In this document: one piece after another, positions 51,884 to 62,459 of the stretch
Layout of the letters: each line of letters begins with the position of its first letter
How positions within the stretch are numbered: position 1 is the stretch's first letter
Source: Rhopalosiphum padi
Lineage: Eukaryota > Arthropoda > Insecta > Hemiptera > Aphididae
DNA length: 64,000 nucleotides
Direction of reading: 5' to 3'
NCBI RefSeq assembly: GCF_020882245.1
Contig: NC_083597.1
Location: 35,690,652 to 35,754,651 of the forward strand
Notes under the pieces: model-generated
The model's input: the letters and a program-made list of their open reading frames with translations, nothing else
The model's database searches: none
What the model was told of the DNA's origin: nothing
Position numbers and translations under genes: made by a program

Positions 51884-53049
51884 GTTGTCTACTTTTTTTT
51901 TATATATATATATATGATTGTCATAAACAATTTTTATAATTCATGGATTATTTATTTCCAGTATTTTTATTCACTTAAATAGATGTTGAAGAAAAACCCT
52001 ATACCTATGATTAGTCAACGATTATCAGGACTACGTATGTATATCATAAATAATTTAAAATTCATATTTTTTAAATTAATTCATATTCATTGTATTTTTT
52101 AGTATCTATATTATGTAGGTACATCAGTAAAATATAATTACAATTTAAAATATCGTTGGTGAAAAACAAACAAAATATTATTTATATTTTATATTAAAAC
52201 ATGAAACTAAACATAACGAATCATAGAAGTGATTGAGAGAATTTGTTTAATAATACGGAGTACGATTAATTTCACTTGCTGATATTAATTGTTATGGTTA
52301 GGTTTATTTATTTAAAATATTAATTAGAATACATTATCTTAATCTACGAGTAACGAGTATTACGGAAAACTAAACGAGTCTAAATGTATGCAATTTTATT
52401 GACACTATAATAAACTTGAAATATTATCATACATAATATTATTAATATTACATTGTATAACCCTCATAATCACTCATAAACTTAATTCTCAGCTCTAAAC
52501 TATTTTTCAAACATACGCCGCACCCATAAAAATGTATAGAATAAACACAGATTGATAAAAAATTAAAATTAAAAAATGTCCACCATAATGCTTGAAGACT
52601 ATTATAGTCTTCATAAAAAAATTATGAAAGTATCATGTCACTGGTCACCGCAATTCAATCGGATTTACATGCCACATTTCTGCCTCGCACGATTAAGGGC
52701 GCCAAACCGTATAAGCTGCAGGTTGAACCAAATATATAGACCACAAAATGCAGTCTACCAGTATATATCTACACTATACTGTAGGTATGTGACACCACGT
52801 TGATTTGGTTATTTTTAACGCGTTAAGTGAATAGGTATACATATTTTCCAAAAACTTAAATTATTTTTTTAGCAATATTTATGGATATACTATACTATAG
52901 TATCAGTAGTATTTAGTTGTTGTATGCATATAATAATCGAACATGCCATCTCAATCAGAAGGTCTGCAGGAGGTAAATTACGTTACATATTATCATCGCG
53001 TATTAAAAATAATAATAAAAACGATAATAAGATTTTTTTTTTTCTATAG

Positions 53050-53167
53050 TTCGTACAAGTGTGCAGCGCCATCACTGTACGTCGCGGCACCCATATCGTG
53101 TTCTCCTCTCCCCTACCCGCCGATACCGCCGACATACCAGGACATGGAAGACGTGTTTGTCGCATAA
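53050..53167 (+). CDS. Candidate terminal exon with proline-rich PPTY tail (partial)
   Basis: A strong acceptor (T9-CTATAG) at 53033-53049 precedes a GC-rich block in AT-rich surroundings. In the frame with one leading base the exon reads SYKCAAPSLYVAAPISCS followed by PLPYPPIPPTYQDMEDVFVA and stop. PPTY is a PPxY motif, the kind bound by WW domains, and is often found in cytoplasmic tails of membrane proteins. The stop is followed by an AATAAA at 53289. The other two + frames are also open across much of the block, so the frame is not certain. A short candidate exon (52943-52972, ATG...CAGGAG|GTAAAT) lies 77 bases upstream but joins in a different frame. Upstream exons of this gene are not identified, and I cannot name it. 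Confidence 0.4.
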
Positions 53168-53288
53168 TATATGATGATTCCGTAGTCACAAGAGATGGTT
53201 CGCAGGGGGAAATCTGTCGTGGACCACGCGAACAATAATCGTTGGTTGGACAGCGGTGGCGGACTGATAAACGCCGGTCAGCTCTGAT

Positions 53289-53294
53289 AATAAA
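53289..53294 (+). terminator. Poly(A) signal AATAAA
   Basis: AATAAA lies 122 bases after the stop of the candidate terminal exon, in a stretch that is still GC-elevated. It supports a transcript end here. Confidence 0.4.
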
Positions 53295-53921
53295 TTACTC
53301 TTCGCACGCGGTTATCCGCCGTGCTCGTGTGTAAGAAGAAAAAAAAACACATCGCTGCGGCGCGCCGAAATGGTTTCATGGGATTTCTTATAGAAAACGA
53401 TCGCGTATAATGTATATAATTTATGCTCGTCGCAGGTATAATATAATAATATTATATATTATGTTATGTCGCTGTGGTACCGCGCAAAGTTGTTTTTTTT
53501 TTAATATATATTTTTATTCGCCAAACGTCAGTGCACGCGGGTCGATGCTAAACATATTACGACGTATTAACTATACCTATATATATATGTATACGATTAC
53601 GTATATTGTATAGAGGATCTGAACGTGGAGCACATCGGACCAGTCGACAAATTGTTCTTCTCGGTCCGGTCGCGTTTCAATATTATGGTTTATCTGTGAT
53701 TTATAAACATCTTGTGTGCGCATACGGAGACGTCGTCGTTTTTTATCGTGTTAATAACGTGAGCGAAGAAAAAAATTAATCGAATTTGGCCGCGGTGGAG
53801 AGAAGTGAAACAAAATAATAATAATAAATGCGTAAAGAAATCTACAGTTCTCGTTGGGTTAGACGTCAACGCGATATAAATTCAACTATACGCGCGATTA
53901 ATATTACCAACCCATATTATA

Positions 53922-54747
53922 CAGAATGATTCAAACTAAGCATTTTCACCCCTACATTTTTTTCCCTTTAATAATGAATTCATTTAAATTCTGATTTTTG
54001 GAATTTTTGAAAATAAAAATTTAAAACCATATTGTTTTAAAATTATTGAAATTTTTAGTACTATTTAAAGAGTGTGTTATATTACAAATACAAACTTTAG
54101 TTTTTCAAACGAGAACCAGTATTTCATACTATAACCTATTTAGTGGATAATTTTTTTTTAATTTTGATGTATTTTATTCAAAATTTAAACGAGTAGTTTC
54201 TTACCTATAGTTATTAAAATATTTATACTAAGGATAATAGTCCTTAAAAATGGTTTAATAGAAGTTTCAAATATATTTTATAACATTGGTCTCAGTATAC
54301 ATCTCAAGTATTATAATTGGACAATTATTACAAATTATAAAAATGTATAGATTAGTATTAACTATTAACCGCTAATATTTTCAAATCACCATAACGCCCA
54401 ATGTTTTTATCCCATCAGCACGGATCTATTATCCTTATTGTGAAAATTGTAAATAACCTAAAAAGTATATTTGTTGAAATTTTTATTTTGGTAAGTGCAC
54501 ATTTTCAGATAATAAAAGATAAAAGATATCCACTAGATAATTTGCATTAGAAAAGGCGGATTTTCGTTTGAAAAAAAAAACAGAAATTTATATCTCTAGA
54601 GGACACTTTTTAACCAGCAAACAAAAAAACATAAGAATTTGAAAATATGTTTACAATATACAATATAAAAAAATCCCAAAACTCAGAATTATGAATAATT
54701 ACATTATTGAAGATCAAAATGGATAACATACTCGGTGAATCATCCTG
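53922..54747. mobile_element. Full-length MITE-like element with TA target site
   Basis: The left end CAGAATGATTCA (53922-53933) pairs with the right end TGAATCATCCTG (54736-54747), and both are flanked by TA. This fits a Tc1/mariner-type TA duplication. The 826-bp interior is AT-rich with no coding capacity. A related right end occurs at 42601-42612. I believe similar GATTCACC...AGCATG termini are common in aphid genomes. That is recollection and not something shown here. Confidence 0.65.
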
Positions 54748-55469
54748 TATACTGCAGTCATGCACATTCAGCAAAATGGAATATATTAATAGGTATGCGA
54801 TCGGGACACATAAATCAGTATAATATAATAATATAACATATTATAATTCTGGTATACCGCTGTTCGTACATTATTATATACCTGGTGTATTATATTGGAT
54901 CCATATATAGATCAGTCGGCGGCGCTAATTAGGTGAGCTCAAAACATGTGTACATGCAATTTATGCCTGTGAAATATATATAATATATATAGTAGGTAAT
55001 ATATTATTATATATACCATACACGCGTAATAATATTATGTGGACGACCAGCGGCGGCAGATTAGACGAGACTACTATAGCTACGACGGACTTACGGTCAT
55101 GCAGTGTATATAGGTAGTACCGTACCTATACCACGTTAGTATACCGACAACTTACGAGTCTCTCGCCCGTGTTGGCGATAGTTAATCGACTTAACACGAC
55201 ACACGCACACACGTGTATACTCGATGTGTGTGCGATGTTGGCGCGACCGAGTCGGGTGATAATTTATTAAAATTAAAAGTGGCGTACGTGAAAGAATCTC
55301 TGCGGGCGGCGTCGTCGGTACCTATATATTATAATGCACATGTACAGGTTATATTATTATAATAACGTTATTATTATTGTTTGCGTACAAATACTAATAA
55401 TAATATATTTATGTACGATCGCGGATACGACACACGCACAAACACACCGTGTCGTTATTCGTTTAATAA

Positions 55470-55700
55470 TTTCATATTTTATTATCACCGCCGTTTCTCC
55501 TTCTCCCTCGCCACTACCGCCGCTGTAAAAGCCCTCTCGCGACGTCTTGATATTGTTATTATTATTTCATATTATTGTACTGTCGGTACGCCCGTCATAT
55601 TTCCCGGGACTTACGTGAATGGGCCCGCGTCATGCGTATATTGCGGAACGAGTCCGTGGTGGATTGTCAATCATGGCCATGACGGATAATAATAATAATA
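55470..55700. promoter_or_regulatory. GC-elevated island
   Basis: CCGCCGTTTCTCCTTCTCCC, CCCTCTCGCGACGTC and ATTTCCCGGGACTTACG make a GC-rich patch ending in CATGGCCATGACGG. A 102-codon + strand ORF crosses it, but its first half is Asn/Tyr low-complexity and it has no known domain. Candidate regulatory DNA or untranslated exon. Confidence 0.25.
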
Positions 55701-57141
55701 TATTAATACGCGTGCGTCCTATATATATATTGTGTGTGTGTGTGTGTGTGTGTATTTACGTTTTTGTGTGCGTGTGCGCGGTGGTCTAAGTTTAGCGAAC
55801 GAAGCCGCTCGGTATATAGTACATACGATTGGGTACAGGCGCGATTTTTTACGACCGAAGAATTCCAACGCTGCTGTAGCAGACGATGTTCTGCCGAAGT
55901 CGGTTCGATCCTAGTTTAATTTTTAAATTTAAATTTTCATTGTATAACTTAAGAGATCATATTTTAATATATGAAGAGAAAAAATATGATAAACAATTTT
56001 GGCTTGACTCTAAAAAACCTACAAAAAAATTGTAATGGTTTTTATATTTTTAATGATATTTTTGAGATTATGTTTGTATGTTATATTTGTTAAAGTCACC
56101 CTTGTTGTCGGGGTCGCGTGATTGTCGCTGATAACTGATCGTCGTCACTCCATGTTCATCATAGAAAACCTGCAGGTCTATAGTTTTTCTTCTACTCACA
56201 TTATGTATAATAGTATAACAGTATTATATTAAAAATTGGATTAAAACGGTATTATCTACTAACAAACAGACAAACAGCGTCTCATTGTTAGTTTTTCGAG
56301 AAAAGTGTTCAAGTATCAAGGAATAAGCCAAACGGTTTCGGGTGCCCCTTTTTTCATAATTAACGTTTGTTTTATATTTAGATATAATGTAAAAGATTAT
56401 TGGTTGATATAATATCATAATATTATATATGTTGCGAAAAATTCGACGGCTGAGTAAATAAGAGTTTAGTGGATACACGTAAGTCGTAACTGCAGGTCGA
56501 TTCGTTACTTTACAGTTTTGCACGTTGTAGTAGTTTTTCCGTATTATTGTTTTCTTTTGACGGGAGGGATGGGGTGCGCTGACTTATTCCTACTTAAGTG
56601 ACTATAAAAATGTAATGTTGCATTTAATACTGATTAATTCTCATAAATTATATAATATGTGTGATATCTCGAAATGGCATGTTGACTATACCAACGCTGT
56701 GGACTGCCTCGTCGATTGCGTTTAACAAAATATTGTACTTATTCAAGTGCCGGTTACTCGATAATAGCCGTGCACAATCCTGACAAGTTCAATTCACCAA
56801 GCACACAGACTCATTTATATTTTAGCGGTACAATTCACGCCCCCAATAATAATAATAATAACATTGAGTATGTATACGCGGTGACGATGAAAGATATTCC
56901 GTTTTCGGCCGACTCGAACGATGTATAACAATATATTACATTATTACTATAACGTCTATAACGTATAATATATTATACGCTTATAGAGTATGTATATTGC
57001 CGCAGGTATGCGCCGTGAACGGTACTCGCACATTATATATAGGTACACGCGCGCAAAACAGCTACGCTTAATCGTTGATTAAATGCACATCTTTCACGTT
57101 CGCGTATTATCATATACGTCACGGTCATGCTCGTATACATA

Positions 57142-57144
<3 letters not shown>

Positions 57145-57176
<32 letters not shown>
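57145..57176. repeat. (ATA)n microsatellite
   Basis: About ten AAT/ATA units. Similar runs occur at 60173-60196 and 62850-62870. Confidence 0.9.
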
Positions 57177-57177
<1 letters not shown>

Positions 57178-57491
57178 TAATATATAATATTATAAATGTG
57201 TGTACAATATCGTTCGGCGGGCCTCATTATCATCGCGTTTTAACAGTTTACTCGTATAATATTTATTTATACACAAATGCCGACCGTCGTCCGCCATATT
57301 CGTATACTTACCTACCCACCTGCCTATGTATGCGTCGCGCGTACTTAACAATGTAATTTATCACGGCCATCAATTATTATTAAAATAACGCTAAATCCCG
57401 CGAGGCGCACGCGCGGCGGAACGACTATAGGCTGCTAGTGCTACTTATCGACCAACAGAGGCGAACAGATTATAATAATAATATAATATGA

Positions 57492-57720
57492 GTGGGGTGA
57501 TTTTTCAAGCACGCATGCTCCATTTTTTATACTTGAACTATATTTTATTCAATCTCAAGTCTTTGGAATTTTTCAGTAATCCTCCTACCTATATAATCTA
57601 TATTTGAAACCAGCACGTTTACTTTTTACAACAACTGTTTTTTTAAATATTATTTTGGTGGATATAAATTTTAATTTTAATGAGTGAAATTTGAATTTTA
57701 TCATGACCCTGCACTATGGA
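57492..57720. mobile_element. Possible degraded member of the GATTCA/AGCATG MITE family
   Basis: TGATTTTTCAAGCACGCATG followed by CTCCATTTTTTAT resembles the end of the family described at 53.9 kb (GATTCA...AAGCAT...CATTTTT). The match is weak and the right end is unclear. Confidence 0.25.
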
Positions 57721-59599
57721 TATAAATTATAATACATAGTCTATTAAATAATTCAATTTATTTCTAATCATAAATATAGATATTAGTTATTATTTTTAAT
57801 ATATTTAATTAAAATATGTACCTGTATAAATGATTATATCCATAAGTCATAATTTATAGTTTTGTTTAACCATCTTTTATGTACCTATAAAGTTAGATTA
57901 AGTTCAAAAACAAATCATTTTTAATCAAACTAAATCCATACTGTAAGTAGCAGTCCTAAGAAAAGTGTGAAAAGAAAAATAATCTAATTTTTAAACTAAC
58001 ATTTTAAGGAGATTGAAAGCAGTGTAGTGTAACTAAAACATATTATCTAATTCTTACTCCTATAGGAATATACACACGTAGGATTTTCCTGCTAAGCTCA
58101 TTGTTCGTGTAGTAACTTATTACATACACACTCTATATGTATTTATTATGCCTTACAGATATAATGTGCATTTGGATGAGAAAATATACGTTCAAACGAA
58201 GCATTTATTAACCGATAACGATACATTATAATAGTTGTCCCGTGTCCGATATGTTATGTTATTATATTTTCATCCATATATCTTTTATATACACGCATAT
58301 ATTTATATATATATATATAATAATAATATAATGATCCAATCAGTTCTATATAATCTCTGACCTCGTGCTTTTCTCACACGCGTCGATAGATGATCCCATG
58401 CGCACTGTGTCCGTTCTACGCCTTAAAAGACGTCGTCGTTGGTGTCGTGAGCTCTCAAATCAAAAAAATTCAACATGTCCTCCTCCTTAATGACAACCGC
58501 TGTTAAGACACTCATCTATAGTTTACCAATATAAATAGGAGTCATTATATTCAATAGCCTTTCTCTTATAACCGAATTTTCTTTGCTGGCGTGTATACTC
58601 ATTATAATGAATTTATAACAATATTTTAAATCAACGATGGAAAATTAAATTAATTTTATATATCAATACCTAATATACTTGTATTATACTGAACACAATT
58701 TTACTGATTATTGCTTTAAGGACAAATATTAATCATACAATTTTTTTCAAAAAATTACTGACTTATGTCTACACAATGTTAAAACTCGAATTATAATGTA
58801 ATTATAAAAATTGTTCACGAATAAAAAACGTATATAAATTTAAAATTCAAAACATTATAAAATTTAGCTTAAATAAGTAAATGTAGAGGCAGTTTTGATA
58901 GATGCTTCTTTGTAACTTTTGAATACTAAGAACACTTATTATTTTTCTGTACTTATCTGTTACTAATCATTCCGTTTTCATGTATTTAAATGAAATAATA
59001 TGATTTTATCAAACTTTTTATCATTTAAATATATTCGGCATTTAAATTGTACATAAAGCTATAAAAATGATTTCAATAAGAAAGACTGGTAGCAGTCTGG
59101 TACCTAACTTTCTGGTATTTTTGGCTTTATTTTCCAATATATATATCATCGTTATACGATGTACAGGACTAGGTACCTATAATATAGTATATACTATATA
59201 CCAATGAGCTGATAGTGCCAGAGTTTGTAATAGCTAGCGTACCCATATCAAAAAGCCACCGTCTGTCGGCACGCGCATGACAGCCACATACCACAATATA
59301 CCTCATCGGTATACGGCGATATACCGCGTATAACTCTATATTATTATAATGTCGTTCGCGATAGTTCACGCACCACGCGATACAAATGTGCAATGCACAT
59401 AATATTATAACAGTGCGATAGTAAACAATATATTATATATAATACGGCCGCAATAACACTATAGTATAGTATAATATAAACGGTGTGCGTATTATATTCG
59501 TGTCGTGTGTTTGCGGAGGAGTGAATAATACAAACGGGGTGGTGCGGTGGCGGGAATTGAATAACGAGTCTCGTACGTAATAATAATACGCGGGCGCTA

Positions 59600-60000
59600 A
59601 AAAAAAAAAAAATATGAAAAAATGCATCGCGTCTGTGCGCTCTCGGGCGATCTTTCGCGACCGGGATAGAATCGCGAGCTGATTTCTCGGTCGTTCGCGC
59701 CTCTCTCGGTGGATTGCGCGCGTTGAAGGAGACGAGTGCGACGGAGAGGGAGATCGGCGTGTGCGTGACAGAGAGAGAGAGCCAACGGAAAGGTAAAAAT
59801 GGAAAAAGATCGATCGCGATACCGGACTGGGGCCATAGATCACTGGCGGATAAAAACGCGGGCCGATGTTATTTTCTTCTTCTTCGTGTGTGGTTCGCCA
59901 CCACTACCACCGCCACCATCACCTGCACCGATACCGTCGCGTTCGTCGTCGTCGTCATCGTCGTCGTCTCTCGCCCGGATCGCGAACACTGAAACACGCC
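59600..60000. promoter_or_regulatory. GC-rich island, candidate promoter and untranslated first exon
   Basis: This is one of the most GC- and CpG-rich blocks outside the knirps exon. It includes (GA)n runs (GACAGAGAGAGAGAGCC) of the GAGA-factor type, and a possible donor GGAAAG|GTAAAAATGG at about 59793. ORFs on both strands are Ser/Arg-rich and mutually shadowing. A (CGT/TCG)n run lies at about 59940-59970. It may be the promoter region of a neighbouring gene whose coding exons are outside the window. Confidence 0.35.
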
Positions 60001-61220
60001 ATATAAATTACCGGCAGCAATAACACAATATTATTATAATAAGAAAATGGTTTCGTGTCGCGCGCATTAGTTTTCGCGTGTGCATTTAGTATACATGTAT
60101 ACGTATACTTATATATTATAATATACGCGTAAACAGTCGTATGGGAATAATAATAATATGATACCTATGTGTATAATAATAATAATAATAATAATATACG
60201 AGTGTGTGTGCGCGGACGATCGGCCCGCGAAATAAATCCAAGTCGACAATAATAATGTATGATAATATATTTTATCAACGAGTAGTCCGTGACAATAATA
60301 ATAATAATAATATTATCCTTCAGCAGCGGCTCACTCGAGTGCGTGAGCTGTACATTTCCGTCAGATTGCGGCGTATATTGTAATATTATTATAATACTAT
60401 AAGCTGATCCTGCGAAGTGTTTCCTGTGACGAAAATTAAAAAATTTCATTAAATGCACCCCTTTCTTAAATTCCGTTAAATGTAAACTACACATCATATT
60501 TTTAACATAATAACTTGGATAGTTTTTACCGCAAATATAAAATACAGAGGTAAACTTGTACCCGATTATTATAACCATCATATCTGTAATCAATGACAAC
60601 CTTATACAAACCAAAAAAATATTCATTTTTTTTATAAGCCATAAGATCCCTGTGGAGCCCTTTTTAAAAATATAAAATTTAAAAAAATATTTCTAAGATG
60701 TGCATTCTCAGTACTCATATATGATTATCTGTGAACCTGATTTTAGAATCATGAATATGTTTGACTTGGCTTGCATACACACAAATACATCTCCTCTTAA
60801 AATAGATAGATGTGCGTATTGCAATGCAATTTTATACTTAAATTAATCACAGTTTCACCTGTGCAAATGTAGCACTCGATTAAGCAAATTTAAAGCATAG
60901 CCTTTTACATCTCAAGCAAATTTTTAAAAATCTTATTTAATATTAAAAAGTCAATATATTTTTATTAAACAAGAATGTATACAATTTATTTTTTATAGTT
61001 ATTAGTTTCCTGTCTAAAAAGGTTGAAAACAATAGTAAATATCATTACTAATTATACTTCATAACTTGAAAAAAAAAGCGTTCGTGTAATAAGGTTATAA
61101 CTATAGTTGTCTGATAATGTATTGTGTATATTATATTAGGCATATTTTTTAAAACCGAATAGTACCCAAGACAATTAACCACATTGGATAACATCTTTCT
61201 AATATATTATATACGTCCTA

Positions 61221-61280
61221 CACGAGTTACGACCAAAGAATCTTTGGACAGACTAATTGTACGGTCGAACGACCATCGTG
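61221..61280. other. Cluster of short inverted repeats, three-stem layout
   Basis: CACGA (61221-61225) pairs with TCGTG (61276-61280) and encloses two hairpins. One is CCAAAG/CTTTGG (61233-61247) with a three-base loop, the other GGTCG/CGACC (61263-61274) with a two-base spacer. The two-base loop is too tight for RNA, so a DNA palindrome or alternative pairing with CGACC at 61230-61234 is as likely. Confidence 0.5.
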
Positions 61281-61528
61281 CTATAACTCCTTAATTATAT
61301 TATTATATTCTAAACTCACCATCTATAACACACGCCTTTTATCGGTGAAACATTAGTGGGACAGGCGTGCGGAAGTGGCTAGAAATAGACAAATTATTAT
61401 CGTTATTGTTTTACGTTATAAAAGCTACTGCGATGATGACCACGATGATTTGTTATATCAGCTATACTGAAATCGTGAATAAATAAATAATTCAGTAATA
61501 AAAGCAGTTATAAAGACGATAAAGTGTA

Positions 61529-61615
61529 CGAATTGGTTCTCGAAAAAATTACTTTCCAGTATACAACTGTTCGAATTGGTTCCCAAATAAAATTACTTTC
61601 CAGTATATAACTGTT
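61529..61615. repeat. Two-copy tandem repeat of about 43 bp
   Basis: Copy one (61529-61571) and copy two (61572-61615) share CGAATTGGTTC, AAAATTACTTTCCAGTATA and AACTGTT, with only a few substitutions and one extra base. They are exactly adjacent. Confidence 0.9.
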
Positions 61616-61801
61616 ACAAAATATGTATACATTGATAATCTTATAATATTTTATTAGGTTTTACGAGGTTTGGGAAAGTTTATAAATATAATTTTATATC
61701 TTGTATCTTGTAGGAATTGTTTAGTTTCACTTAATTATAAGTATGGATGTAAGGAAAAAATATTATTATTGGCCAATACGTATATAGCGTATAATATGAA
61801 T

Positions 61802-61832
<31 letters not shown>

Positions 61833-62027
61833 TATACTGAGCAACATTTTTAACCATACTTAGTTATTTTAGATATTGTTTGAAATATGAAATATTTTAT
61901 ACATTTATAATAATTCTATACAGTCCTATAAGTCTGTATACAATGGGAAGGAGGTTGTTGCTGATTGAATATATCATAATAATTTGAAAAGTTATTTAAC
62001 AAGGCTGTATTATCATCATGTAATCTT

Positions 62028-62130
62028 GGGGAACCAATTTGTATGTTACCTATAGACAACCGGAAAACCAATAACTCGTAGGTTACTCGGGAACTAATTC
62101 GAAAATTGGGAATTTGGGAACCAACTCTTA
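62028..62130. repeat. Dispersed GGGAACCAAT-type repeats
   Basis: Variants such as GGGGAACCAATT, GGAAAACCAATA, GGGAACTAATTCG and GGGAACCAACTC recur irregularly. The motif is the reverse complement of CGAATTGGTTCCC in the tandem repeat 500 bp upstream. The minus-strand ORF at 61916-62143 covers it and is probably not real. Confidence 0.5.
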
Positions 62131-62230
62131 GTCGTCTGGGCAACGGTATGAACTATGAATCCACGTCATACGCTGTAATAAAATTGTGTGTGATTGTAAA
62201 TTCCACCGACTTATAGGTAGTCAATTAAAA

Positions 62231-62450
62231 CCACATTTCTGGTATCAATCTTATACCTAGTTACATGCCCCTACCAGGTAATAGGTTATCACCACATACC
62301 TTGTATCAACCATACATCTGGTATCAACTACATACTCGGTTATAACTACACATATTGCATCGACTAGATATCAGGTAACATCCATATACTTTTTTACATT
62401 CACATACCTAATTATAACTAATCACATAACTGGTAACAGGTTATCCATAT
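62231..62450. repeat. Degenerate minisatellite, period about 18 bp
   Basis: About eleven imperfect units of the type CATACCTGGTATCAACTA follow one another, for example CCATACATCTGGTATCAA, CTACATACTCGGTTATAA, CTACACATATTGCATCGA and CTAGATATCAGGTAACAT. The units are strongly diverged and interrupted by stops in all frames I followed. Confidence 0.7.
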
Positions 62451-62459
62451 TTTAATTGT

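Noticed and set aside
55381..55689. 102-codon ORF with a Cys/Trp-containing end
   Set aside because: The C-terminal half looks interesting, but the N-terminal half is low-complexity. There is no acceptor that would isolate the better part and no known domain.
59433..59843. 136-codon minus-strand Ser/Arg-rich ORF
   Set aside because: It arises from (GA)n and CpG-rich sequence, with competing ORFs on the other strand. More likely a regulatory or untranslated region.
60165..60626. 153-codon minus-strand ORF
   Set aside because: It begins normally but ends in long Ile/Leu runs from AAT microsatellites. No recognisable domain or poly(A) context.
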